64,000 nt of DNA from NCBI GenBank assembly GCA_963576725.1, contig OY755240.1, forward strand, positions 31,810,620 through 31,874,619. The letters run 5' to 3'. Every line of letters starts with the position of its first letter. Within the stretch, counting starts at the first letter, position 1. Below, in pieces: positions 33,300 to 43,126 of the stretch. The notes under the pieces were generated by a model. That model saw only the letters and a program-made list of their open reading frames with translations, had not been told where the DNA came from and ran no database searches. Made by a program: the position numbers and the translations under genes. This stretch comes from Azorinus chamasolen. Its lineage: Eukaryota > Mollusca > Bivalvia > Cardiida > Solecurtidae.

Positions 33300-33385
33300 C
33301 GCCATGGCCTTATACAGCTTGACATACAGCCTTATACAGGTTGACCTACATCCTTATACAGCCTTATACAGCTTGACCGACACTG
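33300..33385. repeat. Short CCTTATACAG repeats
   Basis: CCTTATACAGCTTGAC and variants repeated five times. Confidence 0.7.
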
Positions 33386-33594
33386 TTTACAAATGCCAGA
33401 CTGTCCTTTTGGTCATCGTCTAATTCCGACAAACACATATCAGAAGGTATAATGTACACATGTAATGAACGTTCACCACCGAAGGGTTCCGCTTGACGAT
33501 TTTCATCGAGTCATTCTGTCATTTGATCCTGTTTTTAGTTCAAACTTAAACTCATTCTGCATTTCGCTCCCCCTTTTCATTCATCATACACTAG

Positions 33595-35927
33595 TTAGGT
33601 TTCCTGAGAGTTTTTCGTCCTATGATGAACACAAGTACAGCCTAGATTGACCGTTTGGAAGCCTCTTTTAAACAGATACGTGTTGTTGTTGTCACAGGCT
33701 GGACTGGAGCCATCCGTATGGAGCCACAACACCTTCTGATGGATCTTAATCGGCTTACACTGGGCTGTTTTCCCTCGGTTGATACAAGTAGAACACTTAC
33801 ATCTGGCCGTAACAATAGTACGGGGAAACCGGTGTCGGTTATAATTCAGTACATAGTACCTGTATAATGATAATGATAATAAAGATAATAATAATAATAG
33901 TATTAACAAAATAATAATAGTTATTATAATGATAATGATAATGATACTGATAATAATGATAATACAGGTAATAATAATAACAATAATAATGATAGTAAAA
34001 ATCATAAGGATGGTACTAATAATAAAAGTAACAATAATAATAATAAGGATGATAATTATAAGTAATAATAACAACAACAATAATAATAATGACAATAATA
34101 ATCAGATCTATATGATATTATTATTAGTATACCACATTTATATGGCGCTCTTTTCACACAGGATATGTGCATTCAAAAGCAATAGAGCAGACCCTGATCA
34201 GATGGCTTCTAAAGGAACCGTCTGATCACATGAAAATGCCTTTATATGAAGGAACGAGTTAATAAATATCTGATCTGGTGTCAGTCAAGATTCAATATTT
34301 ATTGACCGGTTGTCAAAGATTCCAGTGCCCTTGTGCCATTATAACAGTTAATCTCATGATGTCATTATTTCTTACATTAATATTCATGGAGTAAAGGGTT
34401 AAATGTTGCTTTAATGTTGTAATGTTTATAATTTACAGTAAAATCCCTCTAATGCAACCACCAAAAGGGGCATAATTCTGGATGCTAGATGCAGGTGGTA
34501 GCTTAATGCTGGGCAAAAGATATGCAGAAAGCTCCTTTCTGTATTACTTTCGTCCTGCATTAAGCTACCACCTGCTTATAAAGACAATTATGTTTATTCA
34601 TTAAGTGGTCGCATTAGAGGGATTCTACTGTATATCGTTCACAGACCACCGGTATTCTGCTCGTAATTAGGACTCGTAATTAGGACTCGTAATGCAGTAA
34701 AACATCGATAATCCCAACTTATATGAATTAGATTAACTGTTATATCTTTATTATATCATAAGTAAACAAAGCAGACCCTGATCCTACAGGAGCCGTCTGA
34801 TATGGGTCAACTTTATGTAGAAGGGCGTATAAATTTATGGAGAAAAGGGTTAATGCAAGGTGAAAGTCATGCTGTCCGCATGACTTGCATCCTGAATTAA
34901 GCAGTCACTTGGCTTAACTATGTCGCTGCCAAATGCCGTATCATGATTACCAATGCAAACAGTTGGATTCCAGATGAGGTGCTGAGTAACTCGACGTCTC
35001 ATCAGGATCAAAACCGTTTGTTACCGTGACTATGTGTTTTAAAACATAATGAAGACGTAAAAACAAATGAAAATGAAAGCAGACGACAAAGTTAGCAGAC
35101 GACAGAAGTTGGCAGCGAAAGAGTTAAATTCTCTATAATAATACTTATTTAACCATATACTCAATACATAATGCCATTAAACTATATATGCAATATTGGA
35201 TAATGAATATTAGATATTTTTATTGTGGAAATCGGTTAACTCTTTCCCTCATATAAACGTGTTTTCACACATTTGCAAACAGAGAAGCCCAAGATCAGAC
35301 GGTTCCTATAGGAGGAATCAGGGTCTGCTCTGTTTGCTAATGGAATTTGAAAGATCTGTTTCTTAACTTTCTAAAATGGCTACAATGTTCGGCCTTCCAT
35401 ATTTCCTTGTAACCATTTTTTTCCATGAATATTGAGTAAGTATGGACATTTGGAATGAACGTAGAACAGGGAAATGGTTAAAGTACACTGACTTGGTCTC
35501 AAACAGTGTATGCACTTTAGGGACAGTTAAAGCTGAGTCTACACTATTTGCATAAGTTTGTCCGTCCGAATACATAGAATAACCACTGCAAAATGACGAC
35601 GTACCATGGACAACTCGCCCGTTGTCTTATTTCTGTCCATTTCCTCCCCAGTTCTTTTGGGCACCGCCTGTCTTGCGACAGAGGATAGACCATTGATCTG
35701 GTATGGTTTGAACAACATGTTGTATTAGTGATGCCATCACAATAAGCACAGGAATTGAACCTGGGACTGGCAAAGAAGGAGTCGTCCGGTCCGTTGATCC
35801 AGCGCCACGTCTCCAACTGGTCCTGCAGGTTGTTCGGGTAGCTTGCATCACCTCTGCAGGCCAGGTCCTGAGTTATTTCCGGGTTGTGGACCGTCCGCGG
35901 TAAATCGCCGGCTTGGATCCCTACAAA
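33595..35927 (-). CDS. IL17-2: interleukin-17-like cytokine, two exons read
   Basis: Secreted IL-17-type cytokine, transcribed toward IL17-1. The upstream exon is 35927-35605: it begins after acceptor CATCTTCAG (AG at 35929-35928; an alternative acceptor lies 7 bases further in) with FVGIQAGDLPRTV, a signal-peptide end. It continues through LETWRWINGPDD and SQDRRCPKELG, and stops at RASCPW with donor CCATG|GTACGT (GT at 35604-35603). The last exon is 33859-33595, after acceptor ATTATACAG. Joining TG|G restores Trp and gives CPWYYVLNYNRHRFPRT, then TARCKCSTC, QCKPI, ACDN, LGCTC, stop at 33595-33597. All eight cysteines are present. The intron (33860-35604, 1,745 bp) falls in phase 2 within the CPW codon, where the three other genes are uninterrupted, and is packed with MITEs. 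No in-frame ATG precedes the first exon, so a short first exon with the start codon is missing; a family E insertion lies just upstream (35970). Confidence 0.88.
33866..34110. repeat. AT-rich (ATAATR)n tract in IL17-2 intron
   Basis: Irregular AATAATAATGATAATA repeats, immediately beside the 3' splice site of the last exon (AG at 33861-33860). The poly-Ile/Leu reading of the minus frame comes from it, not from protein. Confidence 0.85.
34155..34404. mobile_element. Halves of families F and E joined
   Basis: 34160-34262: F hairpin and right end (TTTATATGAAGGAACGAG-TTAA). 34263-34404: E right half (TGTGCCATTATAACAGTTAA ... TATTCATGGAGTAAAGGG-TTAA). Confidence 0.65.
34434..34632. mobile_element. 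MITE family P1
   Basis: TA-CAGTAAAATCCCTCTAATG ... GCATTAGAGGGATTCTACTG-TA. Stem GCAGGTGGTAGCTTAATGCT / GCATTAAGCTACCACCTGC. Confidence 0.88.
34690..34912. mobile_element. E fragment inserted in a P-type hairpin
   Basis: E half (AAGTAAACAAAGCAGACCCT ... GGAGAAAAGGG-TTAA at 34839-34853) is followed directly by TGCAAGGTGAAAGTCATGC / GCATGACTTGCATCC, the P2 stem that normally follows GCTTAA. Confidence 0.6.
34914..35127 (-). mobile_element. MITE family A
   Basis: TTAA-CTATGTCGCTGCCAAATG ... GTTGGCAGCGAAAGAG-TTAA. Arms moderately diverged (CAGTTGGATTCCAGATGAGG). Confidence 0.85.
35236..35481 (-). mobile_element. MITE family F
   Basis: TTAA-CTCTTTCCCTCATATAAA ... AGAACAGGGAAATGG-TTAA. The right hairpin arm is shortened. 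Confidence 0.85.
35483..35560. repeat. Hairpin remnant next to IL17-2 splice donor
   Basis: CTCAAACAGTGTATGCACTT ... GAGTCTACACTATTTGCATA; its edge lies about 45 bp inside the intron from the donor at 35604. Confidence 0.6.
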
Positions 35928-35969
35928 CTGAAGATGGTATATATAGTAAAAACTATATACAACGATCAC

Positions 35970-36440
35970 TTAACCATTTATACCATGGATATTCATGTAG
36001 GAAATAATGACATCATGAATGTTAATAAGATGCCTTTTATATGGCATATAAGAAAGAACATTTTAGACCACGACAGATACTGTAAGATAATAGCCCATAT
36101 ACAATATGATCCAATAATCATTCTCTGTTCTCTGTGTATTCCCTTTTTTCAATACCTAATTCATGAACAAAATAGTTATAACGAGCCCTTTGAGAAAGTA
36201 AAGAAACAGATCTTTCAAAATCCATTAGCAAACAGAGCAGACCCTGATCAGACAGCTCATATAGGAGCCGTATGATCTGGTTTCACTCTGTTTGCAAATG
36301 CTAGAAAACACGTTTATATGAAGGAAAGGGATAAGCAAACAGAGCAGATCCTGATCAAACGGTTCCTACAGTAGCCGTCTGATCTGGATCTTCTCTTTTT
36401 GCAAAAACGTTAAAATGCGTATCTCTGAAGTATAAAGCTA
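35970..36440 (-). mobile_element. Family E split by family F
   Basis: E begins TTAA-CCATTTATACCATGGATATT at 35970, with ATGACATCATGAATG. It is interrupted at about 36119 by an F element (CTCTGTTCTCTGTGTATTCC ... TATGAAGGAAAGGG-ATAA to about 36333) and resumes with GCAAACAGAGCAGATCCTGA. The F hairpin is GCAAACAGAGCAGACCCTGA ... CTGGTTTCACTCTGTTTGC. Confidence 0.75.
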
Positions 36441-36459
36441 ATAGAAGTTGAGAGTGTCA

Positions 36460-36960
36460 GACATCCGGTAGCTTAATACAGGGCGAAGGTGTTAACACAA
36501 AGTTGAGCTCTCTATATATTGCGAGCTTTCCACATTAAGCCTTTACTTCATTCCTGTAAGAAAATTTGACATCATAAAAACATTTATTATGAATACGAAT
36601 ATCCCTAATTTTTATAATGGCATATGAAAACAGAACAGTCTTACTGTAACACTTTACTCCATAAATACACATTTCTTTGTAAACAGAGAATACCCAGATC
36701 TGACGGCTCCTATATAGCTGTTTGCTTACGAAATTTTATAGGTCTGATTCTACAGTTTCTGCTATGGCCCAAATAAACAATTCACGTGTCCATATGCTAT
36801 TATAACAAATTAATCTAATTGATATTCACGACGTCATTATTTCCCGCATGAATATTCATGTAACAAAGAGGTAATGAATAAACAGATGGTAGCTTAATGC
36901 AAGGAAAGGGTAATACAGATAGCTCCTCTGTCTCTAATTAGGCTCTGTCTCTGTGTAGGA
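36460..36960. mobile_element. P hairpin remnants and a family E copy
   Basis: 36465-36545: P-type scrap (GGTAGCTTAATACAGGGCGA). 36640-36876: E (CACTTTACTCCATAAATACA ... TTCACGACGTCATTATTTCC, ATTCATGTAACAAAGAGG), with part of the hairpin deleted. 36885-36930: P scrap. Confidence 0.6.
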
Positions 36961-37038
36961 AGTATATTAGATCTGATCCTACAGTTTCTGCCATGGTCAA
37001 ATGTGTTTATTGCATAATGCCGTTATTGAATTTATCAG

Positions 37039-37241
37039 TTAACCCATTCCCTCATAGGCTATTTTTAGATCCAACCTCTTTGAATAAATCTACCCAAAAG
37101 GAGCATGAACTAGAGAAAAGGAAAATTTTAGAATTTTGTAGTTCTGAAACCTTAGGAGCAAATGCTCTATTTATCACAATGGTTTCAAAAGGTGACTTTT
37201 ACAGAGGCGTAGAAAGGCGTATTTATTGAGGAAAGGGTTAA
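37039..37241 (+). mobile_element. MITE family D
   Basis: TTAA-CCCATTCCCTCATAGGCT ... TTATTGAGGAAAGGG-TTAA. The left half of the hairpin is lost (GTTCTGAAACCTTAGGAGCA). Confidence 0.85.
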
Positions 37242-37324
37242 AATGGTGATTACTACTAATAAAAACACAATAAAATTGGCATTGTAACAGATAAATAACC
37301 GTTTCAAACGAAAACCCATCTGTC

Positions 37325-37400
37325 GGTTTTGCAAACAATGTAGATCTAAATCAGACACCGTACCTTTAACGTAATGTCTGATAAGCTTATACACATTTTG
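37325..37400. repeat. Hairpin remnant
   Basis: TTTGCAAACAATGTAGATCT ... AATGTCTGATAAG; decayed. Confidence 0.45.
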
Positions 37401-37472
37401 TCATCATCAAAGTGCTTTCTATTTTGCTGACTTATATTGCAAACAGTGTAGAAACAGACCAACCGCTGCGTG

Positions 37473-37820
37473 TTAACCCTTTACTCCATAAAAACGCCTT
37501 TCTACCCTTTTACAAACAGACCAAGATCAGAGGCTCCTATAGGAGCCGTCTGACCAGGGTCTGCTCTGGTTGCTTATGATATACATATATAATAATATAG
37601 AATATAGATATAAATTAGATTAATGTGTTATTATAGCACATGGACACAGGAATATTTGGCCATGGCAGAAACTGTAGAATAATATATGTATTATTCTACA
37701 TTTTCTGCCATGATGGACAAATATTCCTGTGTCCATGTGCTATAATAACAAAATAATCTAATTTATATTCATGACGTTATTTTTTTTTCTTTCATAAATA
37801 TTCATGGAAGAAAGGGTTAT
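37473..37820 (+). mobile_element. Family E with an extra 150-bp perfect-type palindrome
   Basis: TTAA-CCCTTTACTCCATAAAAA at 37473, usual hairpin with tip GGCTCCTATAGGAGCC, right end ATTCATGGAAGAAAGGG-TTAT. In addition, the right sub-terminal block (CATGGACACAGGAATATTTG) is present twice in inverted orientation, 37612-37685 and 37686-37758, meeting at AATATATGTATTATT. Confidence 0.88.
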
Positions 37821-37825
37821 ACTCG

Positions 37826-38200
37826 TTGGATGATCTGATTCTACACTATTTGTACATCCTAAATGTTGGTTTACGTGTAACTAATCTAAAATATATAATA
37901 AAAATTATAACTACCATCGCTACTATATATATTAGTGTGTCAATCATATTTTCCTTCTGTAATACTCCTCAGCTGCATGTGTGTCCGTCACACCCTTTAT
38001 TTGGCATCTGTATATCAGCGTGGCTGTCTTTATATTATGTTGCTGTCTCATTCGAATCTTCCCATGCGTTCTAGCGTGGGTGTCCAAATATGGAGTTACC
38101 TGACACTTTGCCTGTTGAAACAGCCACCTGCCTAACAAAGCACCATTGTTTCTCAGATAAGAGTTTCGAGTATTGAGCTTTTACTGTATTGTCTCCTCAG
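37826..38200. other. Spacer ending in a P-family right half
   Basis: 38100-38190 reads AACAGCCACCTGCCTAACAA ... TTGAGCTTTTACTG-TA. Frames here (37826-38138) have no motif. Confidence 0.5.
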
Positions 38201-38239
38201 ATTCTGACCTGCTTATAATTATCTATGCCTTCGACTGGT

Positions 38240-38489
38240 TTAACCCTTTCCCTGTTCTATGTTTATTCCAAATTTCAAGACCTACTGAACATTCATGAAC
38301 AAAACATTCATATTGAAGTATGGAAGGTGGAACATTGTAGCCATTTTAGAAAGTAAAGAAACAGATCTATCAAATTCCATTAGCAAACAGAGCAGATCCT
38401 GATCAGACGGCTCCTATAGGAGCCGTCTGATCTGGGTCTACTCTGTTTGCAATTGCGTGAAAACACGTTTATATGAGGGAAAGGGTTAA
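38240..38489 (+). mobile_element. MITE family F, best-preserved copy
   Basis: TTAA-CCCTTTCCCTGTTCTATG ... TATATGAGGGAAAGGG-TTAA. The hairpin spans about 38383-38451: outer arm GCAAACAGAGCAGATCCTGA, inner arm TCAGACGGCTCC, tip CTCCTATAGGAG, returning as GTCTGATCTGGGTCTACTC. Confidence 0.95.
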
Positions 38490-38750
38490 ACGTTTTGAGA
38501 AACTATTGATCGCGTGTCTCAAACAGCTTGGAACCTCATAAGACTCCGAGTTATTCGGTGTCTCATCAGGGTCCAGTCTGTTTACAAATGCCAGTGTCAG
38601 GCCGCGGATAACAGGTTACGGGTTAATCTCGCTTAGCCTGCCAAATTTCGGCGTGACAAGCATTTACAAACAAATCACATTTAGATCATCTGTCAGTTAC
38701 TCGGCGTCTGATCAGGGTCCCAGCTGTTTGACACTCAGTCGATCGTGTAT
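38490..38750. repeat. Two family K hairpins
   Basis: First: ACAGCTTGGAACCTCATAAG, GTGTCTCATCAGGGTCC. Second: CTCGGCGTCTGATCAGGGTC and CCAGCTGTTTGACACTCAGT. Both are incomplete. Confidence 0.6.
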
Positions 38751-39168
38751 TAAGCAATGAATGTCTTGGCGCAATTAGAAAATGCTGAAATTTTGAGGAA
38801 TTGAGTTTTGTTTTAGCAAATTAATGTACTAGTTAAGCATGCCCATTGAAGACTTTCGTCAGATTCTGTGGTATGGCGAAACCGGTGACACCTGCAAAAT
38901 ATCCGTCTTGTCAAACTTTTGGTTATAGGTTATTAAAAGTGAGTAACACATTTAAACCATCCATCAGGAATAAAAACACGGAATTGACGTAATTAATTAG
39001 CTCTCTGCTCACTGGTCGTGAATGCTTGACAACGAATGCAAACAGATTAGATCCAAATCAGACGCACAGTCCCTTTGTGCCTAATGTAGGGCTAAACATT
39101 TTTACTGCCTGATTGTTGTATTTTCTTATCAAAATACATTGTAGATAGAGAAAACAATACTGTAATAG

Positions 39169-39419
39169 TTAACCCTTCGCTTGCTTGAATTTTAAAACAC
39201 ATTTCTCCTTTTTTACCCATGCCCTGTGGTATAATTCCATATATCTTCACTGTGTACAAGTATTTCGCTTTGCAATCACTGCTGTGGAGTGCACTGGTTG
39301 CACAATCAACTTGTAAATAGTGCAGACCCTGATGAGACAGCTCCTGTAGGAGCTGTCTCATCTGGGTCTTCACTATTTACAGGTACGTATATTGACGTGA
39401 ATAGCAAGCGAAGGGTTAA
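39169..39419 (+). mobile_element. MITE family G, complete
   Basis: TTAA-CCCTTCGCTTGCTTGAAT ... ATAGCAAGCGAAGGG-TTAA. Hairpin TTGTAAATAGTGCAGACCCT ... GGGTCTTCACTATTTACAG, tip AGCTCCTGTAGGAGCT. Frames 39092-39483 cross it. Confidence 0.95.
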
Positions 39420-39659
39420 TCAGCTAGCATTTTCGCAGTTGATAATTTCTTTGCGGGCTAAAGTTAAGAGTTTAGTTGGGTGAAACACGGTCAAAGGAAG
39501 TAAAAGCCAACCAAGTGGATCATAATTCATTATCGTTGGCTATACACGGTTATCTTAATTACTCTAAGTGTTCGGACACCAAATATCCGCTTTCCATTAA
39601 CTTGTAAAGCTGAATAAGTCAAACTGGCATCATTTTGATAATTTCAAATTCGACTGAAA

Positions 39660-39735
39660 CAGTCGAAAATAGTGTAGACCCTGCTCAAACTGCTCCTGGA
39701 GAAGCAGTTTGATCTGGGTCTGCACTATTTGCCTA
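39660..39735. repeat. TTAA-class hairpin without recognised ends
   Basis: AAATAGTGTAGACCCTGCTC, AAACTGCTCCTGGAGAAGCA, GATCTGGGTCTGCACTATTT. A well-kept stem; its family ends were not found. Confidence 0.6.
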
Positions 39736-40189
39736 AGTATGTATGTCTGAATATTTATGATAATAGAGGTTATTGCTCTTTGAAAAGCAACTCATTCTTT
39801 CAATGGGATTTTCGTTATCGTGAAACACCTTTTATAAACATGTATTTGAAATATTCTGCTCCAAGCACAATCGTCGATAATCATATTATGATAAAATATT
39901 TTCGTAAGTTTCATATTTCGTTGCCTATTTACCGAAAACTCCCCGCAACTGTAAACACTGGCAAATCTATTTCAGTCTCGGTACTAGAGATTAGTTTTCG
40001 GTGATTGCAGAGGGTTAAGATCCAGATGCACAACCTGAATGTTGTCACGACAATGCCAGAAATCGAAACTATGGACCGGAATCGGAGCAGTATTTCCACC
40101 CGGTCTGCACAGCACTGCCTGAGAATCTTGAAATCGAAAATGTTCCACTGAATTATATTTCGATATCGCTAACAACTTGTAACATAGGT

Positions 40190-40375
40190 CCAAACAGAGC
40201 ACATCCTGATCCTATAGGAGCTGTCAGATATGGATCTACTCTGTTTGCAAAGATATAAAAATCGAAATTAAGGTGTAAAGGATTAACAGTTCTTAGTTGC
40301 TAATGTACAGTTTCAGTAGGATCTGTCTGATCTGGGTCTGCTCAGTTTTCAAAGACATAAAAGTCCCATTATATC
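40190..40375. repeat. Two family E fragments
   Basis: 40190-40290: AAACAGAGCACATCCTGATC ... GGATCTACTCTGTTTGCAAA, then GGTGTAAAGGATTAA. 40305-40370: right arm only (GTCTGATCTGGGTCTGCTCA). Confidence 0.55.
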
Positions 40376-40552
40376 AAATAAATAGTTTAATATTTGTTTC
40401 TACCAAAAGCAAACCAGTGCAGGTCAAACACTCGAAGTAACGCAGACTTGCTTACTGCAGAACACTGTGTACCTGACTAGCACGTTTTATGCCATAAATA
40501 TTCATGTTAAAAACTATGACGTCATGAATATTAATGGGTATATTGTTTCGTT

Positions 40553-41010
40553 TTTAACGCTTTTCCTCCATAAATACGCCTTTCTATGACAATAAATGCA
40601 AACAGAGCAGACCCAGATCAGATGTGTCTTGTAGGAGCCGTCTGATCTGTGTCTCCTCTGTTTGCTTTTGCAATCATATAGATTTGACTCTACAGTTTCC
40701 ATCATTACCAAAGTTTCCTCTGTTCACAATTATGCCGTTACAAATGTAGATCTACAGTAAAACCTCTCTATAACGGCCACTAAATTACATCAAATAGTTT
40801 GTGCTAAAGGCAGGTGGTTGCTTAAAGCAAGGTGAAAGTAAAACAAAACGCTCCTATAGGAGCGTTTTGTTTAACGTTCACCTTGCTTTAAGCATCCACC
40901 TGCCCTAAATACCAACTAATTAACACAATTTAGAGGCCGTTATAGAGAGGTTTTACTCTAATTAAAGTTCATGACGTCATTATTTCTTACATGGTTATTT
41001 GTGGAGTAAA
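40553..41010 (+). mobile_element. Family E split by a P3 MITE
   Basis: Left part CCTCCATAAATACGCCTTTC with hairpin GCAAACAGAGCAGACCCAGA ... CTCCTCTGTTTGC; right part ATTAAAGTTCATGACGTCAT ... TTTGTGGAGTAAAG. The right part contains a perfect TGACGTCA. Confidence 0.82.
40753..40960. mobile_element. MITE family P3 nested in E
   Basis: TA-CAGTAAAACCTCTCTATAA ... TTATAGAGAGGTTTTACTC-TA. Stem GGCAGGTGGTTGCTTAAAGC, tip CGCTCCTATAGGAGCG. Removal with one TA restores the E sequence GATCTAATTAAAGTTCATG. Confidence 0.92.
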
Positions 41011-41039
41011 GAGATGATAACAAATAAATACGGAAAGTT

Positions 41040-41165
41040 TTAGCTATGGCAGAATATGTAGCATCAGATCAGATCAATTATATGTCATAAGCAGACAAAG
41101 CAGACCCTAATCAGACAGTTCTTACCGGGGCTGCCTGGTTTGAGTCTCCTTTCTTTTCAAAAGCG
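41040..41165. repeat. Family E fragment
   Basis: AGCAGACAAAGCAGACCCTA ... GGTTTGAGTCTCCTTTC; preceded by the E block GCTATGGCAGAATATGTAG. Confidence 0.55.
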
Positions 41166-41391
41166 TTAACCTTTTCCCTCATAGGTTATTTTTAGATCCA
41201 ACCTCTTTTAATATATCTACCGAAAAGGAGCATTAACTAGAGAGAAGGAAAATTTTAAAATATGTAGTTCTGAAACCATTGTGATAAATAGAGCATTTGC
41301 TCCTTAGGATCAAATGCTCTATTTATCACAATGGTTTTAAAATGTGACTTTTACAGAGGCATAGAAAGGCGTATTTATGGAGGAAAGGGCA
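41166..41391 (+). mobile_element. MITE family D
   Basis: TTAA-CCTTTTCCCTCATAGGTT; stem GAAACCATTGTGATAAATAG / CTATTTATCACAATGGTTTT; right end TATTTATGGAGGAAAGGG without its TTAA. Confidence 0.82.
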
Positions 41392-41534
41392 TACATTAAA
41401 TAAAATGCGTATTTATGAAGTAAAGGGATACATCTTTGAATGTTAAAATAGTCAAAGTGGTTTGACACATCACTGCTAACAGGTCCAGGATATTGAGTAC
41501 AACAGGATTGGATTTGCGAGAAAATTTTAATAAC

Positions 41535-42310
41535 AAACAGCACAGACACTGGTCACAGAGACTGGTCAGAGGAAGGTGCCCACTGGTACAGACACTCGTC
41601 AGAGGAAGGCGCCCTCTGGTACAGACACTGGTCAGAGGAATGCGCCCTCTGGTACAGACACTGGTCAGAGGAAGGCGCCCTCTGGTACAGATACTGGTCA
41701 GAGGAAGGTGCCCTCTGGTACAGATACTGGTCAGAGGAAGGCGCCCTCTGGTACAGATACTGGTCAGAGGAAGGTGCCCTCTGGTACATATACTGGTCAG
41801 AGGAAGGCGCCCTCTGGTACAGATACTGGTCAGAGGAAGGTGCCCTCTGGTACAGACACTGATCAGAGGAAGGCGCCCTCTGGTACAGATACTGGTCAGA
41901 GGAAGGTGTCCTCTGGTACAGATACTGGTCAGAGGAAGGCGCCCTCTGGTATAGATACTGGTCAGAGGAAGGTGCCCTCTGGTACAGATACTGGTCAGAG
42001 GAAAGCGCCCTCTGGTACAGATACTGGTCAGAGGAAGGTGTCCTCTGGTACAGATACTGGTCAGAGGAAGGCGCCCTCTGGTACAGATACTGGTCAGAGG
42101 AAGGCGCCCTCTGGTACAGACACTGGTCAGAGGAAGGTGCCCTCTGGTACAGACACTGATCACAGACACTGGTCAGAGGAAGGCGCCCTCTGGTACAGAT
42201 ACTGGTCAGAGGAAGGCGCCCTCTGGTACTGACACTGGTCAGAGGAAGGTGCCCCCTGGTACAGACACTGGTCAGATGGAGGCGCCCTCTGATCTGTGTC
42301 TACACTGTTT
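41535..42310. repeat. 33-bp minisatellite inside a MITE hairpin
   Basis: About 22 units of ACTGGTCAGAGGAAGGCGCC plus CTCTGGTACAGAT (variants GGTGCC, GGTGTC). Unit length is 11 codons, so frames are open on both strands (TGQRKAPSGTD repeats plus, LPLTSICTRGH repeats minus); not a gene. The array is flanked by AACAAACAGCACAGACACTG on the left and CTGATCTGTGTCTACACTGT on the right, the two arms of a TTAA-class hairpin. Confidence 0.92.
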
Positions 42311-42360
42311 CTAAATCGCGTTTCCCTCATACCGAGCGGTAGCATAAAAACAAAACCGAA

Positions 42361-42560
42361 TACAATAAAACCCCATCTAACCCGAAATTCTAGTTGAGAA
42401 GAATTTAGATACGTTTAGGCAGATGGCTGCTTAAGGCAGGGTGAATGTCATAAAAAAACTCCTAGAGGAGCTTTCTGCGTGACTTTCACCCTGCATTTAG
42501 CTGCCACCTGTCTCAAAGAAAAATATTTATACTAAATTGAACGTCCGGTTTAGAACATGA
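42361..42560. mobile_element. MITE family P2 (decayed ends)
   Basis: CAATAAAACCCCATCTAACC ... AATTGAACGTCCGGTTTAGA; stem GGCTGCTTAAGGCAGGGTGA / TCACCCTGCATTTAGCTGCC. Confidence 0.75.
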
Positions 42561-42703
42561 AGTAAAGGCTTATCGAACGCAATTTGACTTAATTTACTCG
42601 TACTGTTTAGAAAAAGACTAGTACGAACGGTAAAGTAACACTGTGTACGTATTGTTTATTTCCCTTTGTCAGTTAACTTCATGATATTAATACAATGAAA
42701 ACA

Positions 42704-42948
42704 TTAAACCTTCCCCTCGTATAAACGCTTTTTCACACCATTGCAAACAGAACAGGCCCAGATCAAACGGCTCCTAAAGGAGCCGTCTGATCAGGGTCTG
42801 CTCTGTTTGCCTATGACATTTTAATAGATCTGATTCTACAGTTCTACCAATAACAAAAATGTATGCGCGCATATGTCATTACAAAAGCAAATAAATATTC
42901 ATGACGGTCTTATTTCATACATGAATATTTAACATGAAAAGGGATAAA
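42704..42948 (+). mobile_element. MITE family E
   Basis: TTAA-ACCTTCCCCTCGTATAAA; hairpin GCAAACAGAACAGGCCCAGA ... TCAGGGTCTGCTCTGTTTGC; right end ATATTTAACATGAAAAGGG-ATAA. Confidence 0.82.
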
Positions 42949-43009
42949 CCTGACACATGTTTGTATTTAAGTTCAGTAAGAGACAGAGCAACAGATAAAC
43001 GTGCTCAAG

Positions 43010-43125
43010 TACTAAACTTGTCATTTCTCCACCAAATACTATGTTATGACCACTCTTTAGAATCGTCTCAAAAGAGAAATAAAGAAGTTATTCTTGCAAA
43101 TGTTTTAATTGCCATCTTCTGAATT
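43010..43125. repeat. Family C, left arm and right flank only
   Basis: TCATTTCTCCACCAAATACT, GACCACTCTTTAGAATCGTC, then directly GAGAAATAAAGAAGTTATTC: the returning arm is deleted. Confidence 0.65.
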
Positions 43126-43126
43126 A

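Noticed and set aside
33862..34095. Poly-Ile/Leu N-terminus of the IL17-2 last-exon frame, looking like a membrane segment
   Set aside because: It is the intronic AT-rich tract; the acceptor at 33861-33860 and the exact junction with 35605 place it in the intron.
35928..35969. GTG-initiated extension of the IL17-2 first visible exon as a signal peptide
   Set aside because: No ATG; the acceptor CATCTTCAG fits better and matches the exon plan of IL17-1 and IL17-4.
39092..39483. Similar frames at 39092-39373 and 46224-46427 (MKTQMRQLLQELSHQGLHYL / MQIQMRQLLQELSHQGLHYL) as a conserved gene pair
   Set aside because: Both lie inside family G MITEs, so likeness comes from the element; no start context or domain.
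41396..42232. 257- and 218-codon frames with TGQRKAPSGTD-type repeats
   Set aside because: Product of a 33-bp array inside a MITE hairpin; open in several frames on both strands.
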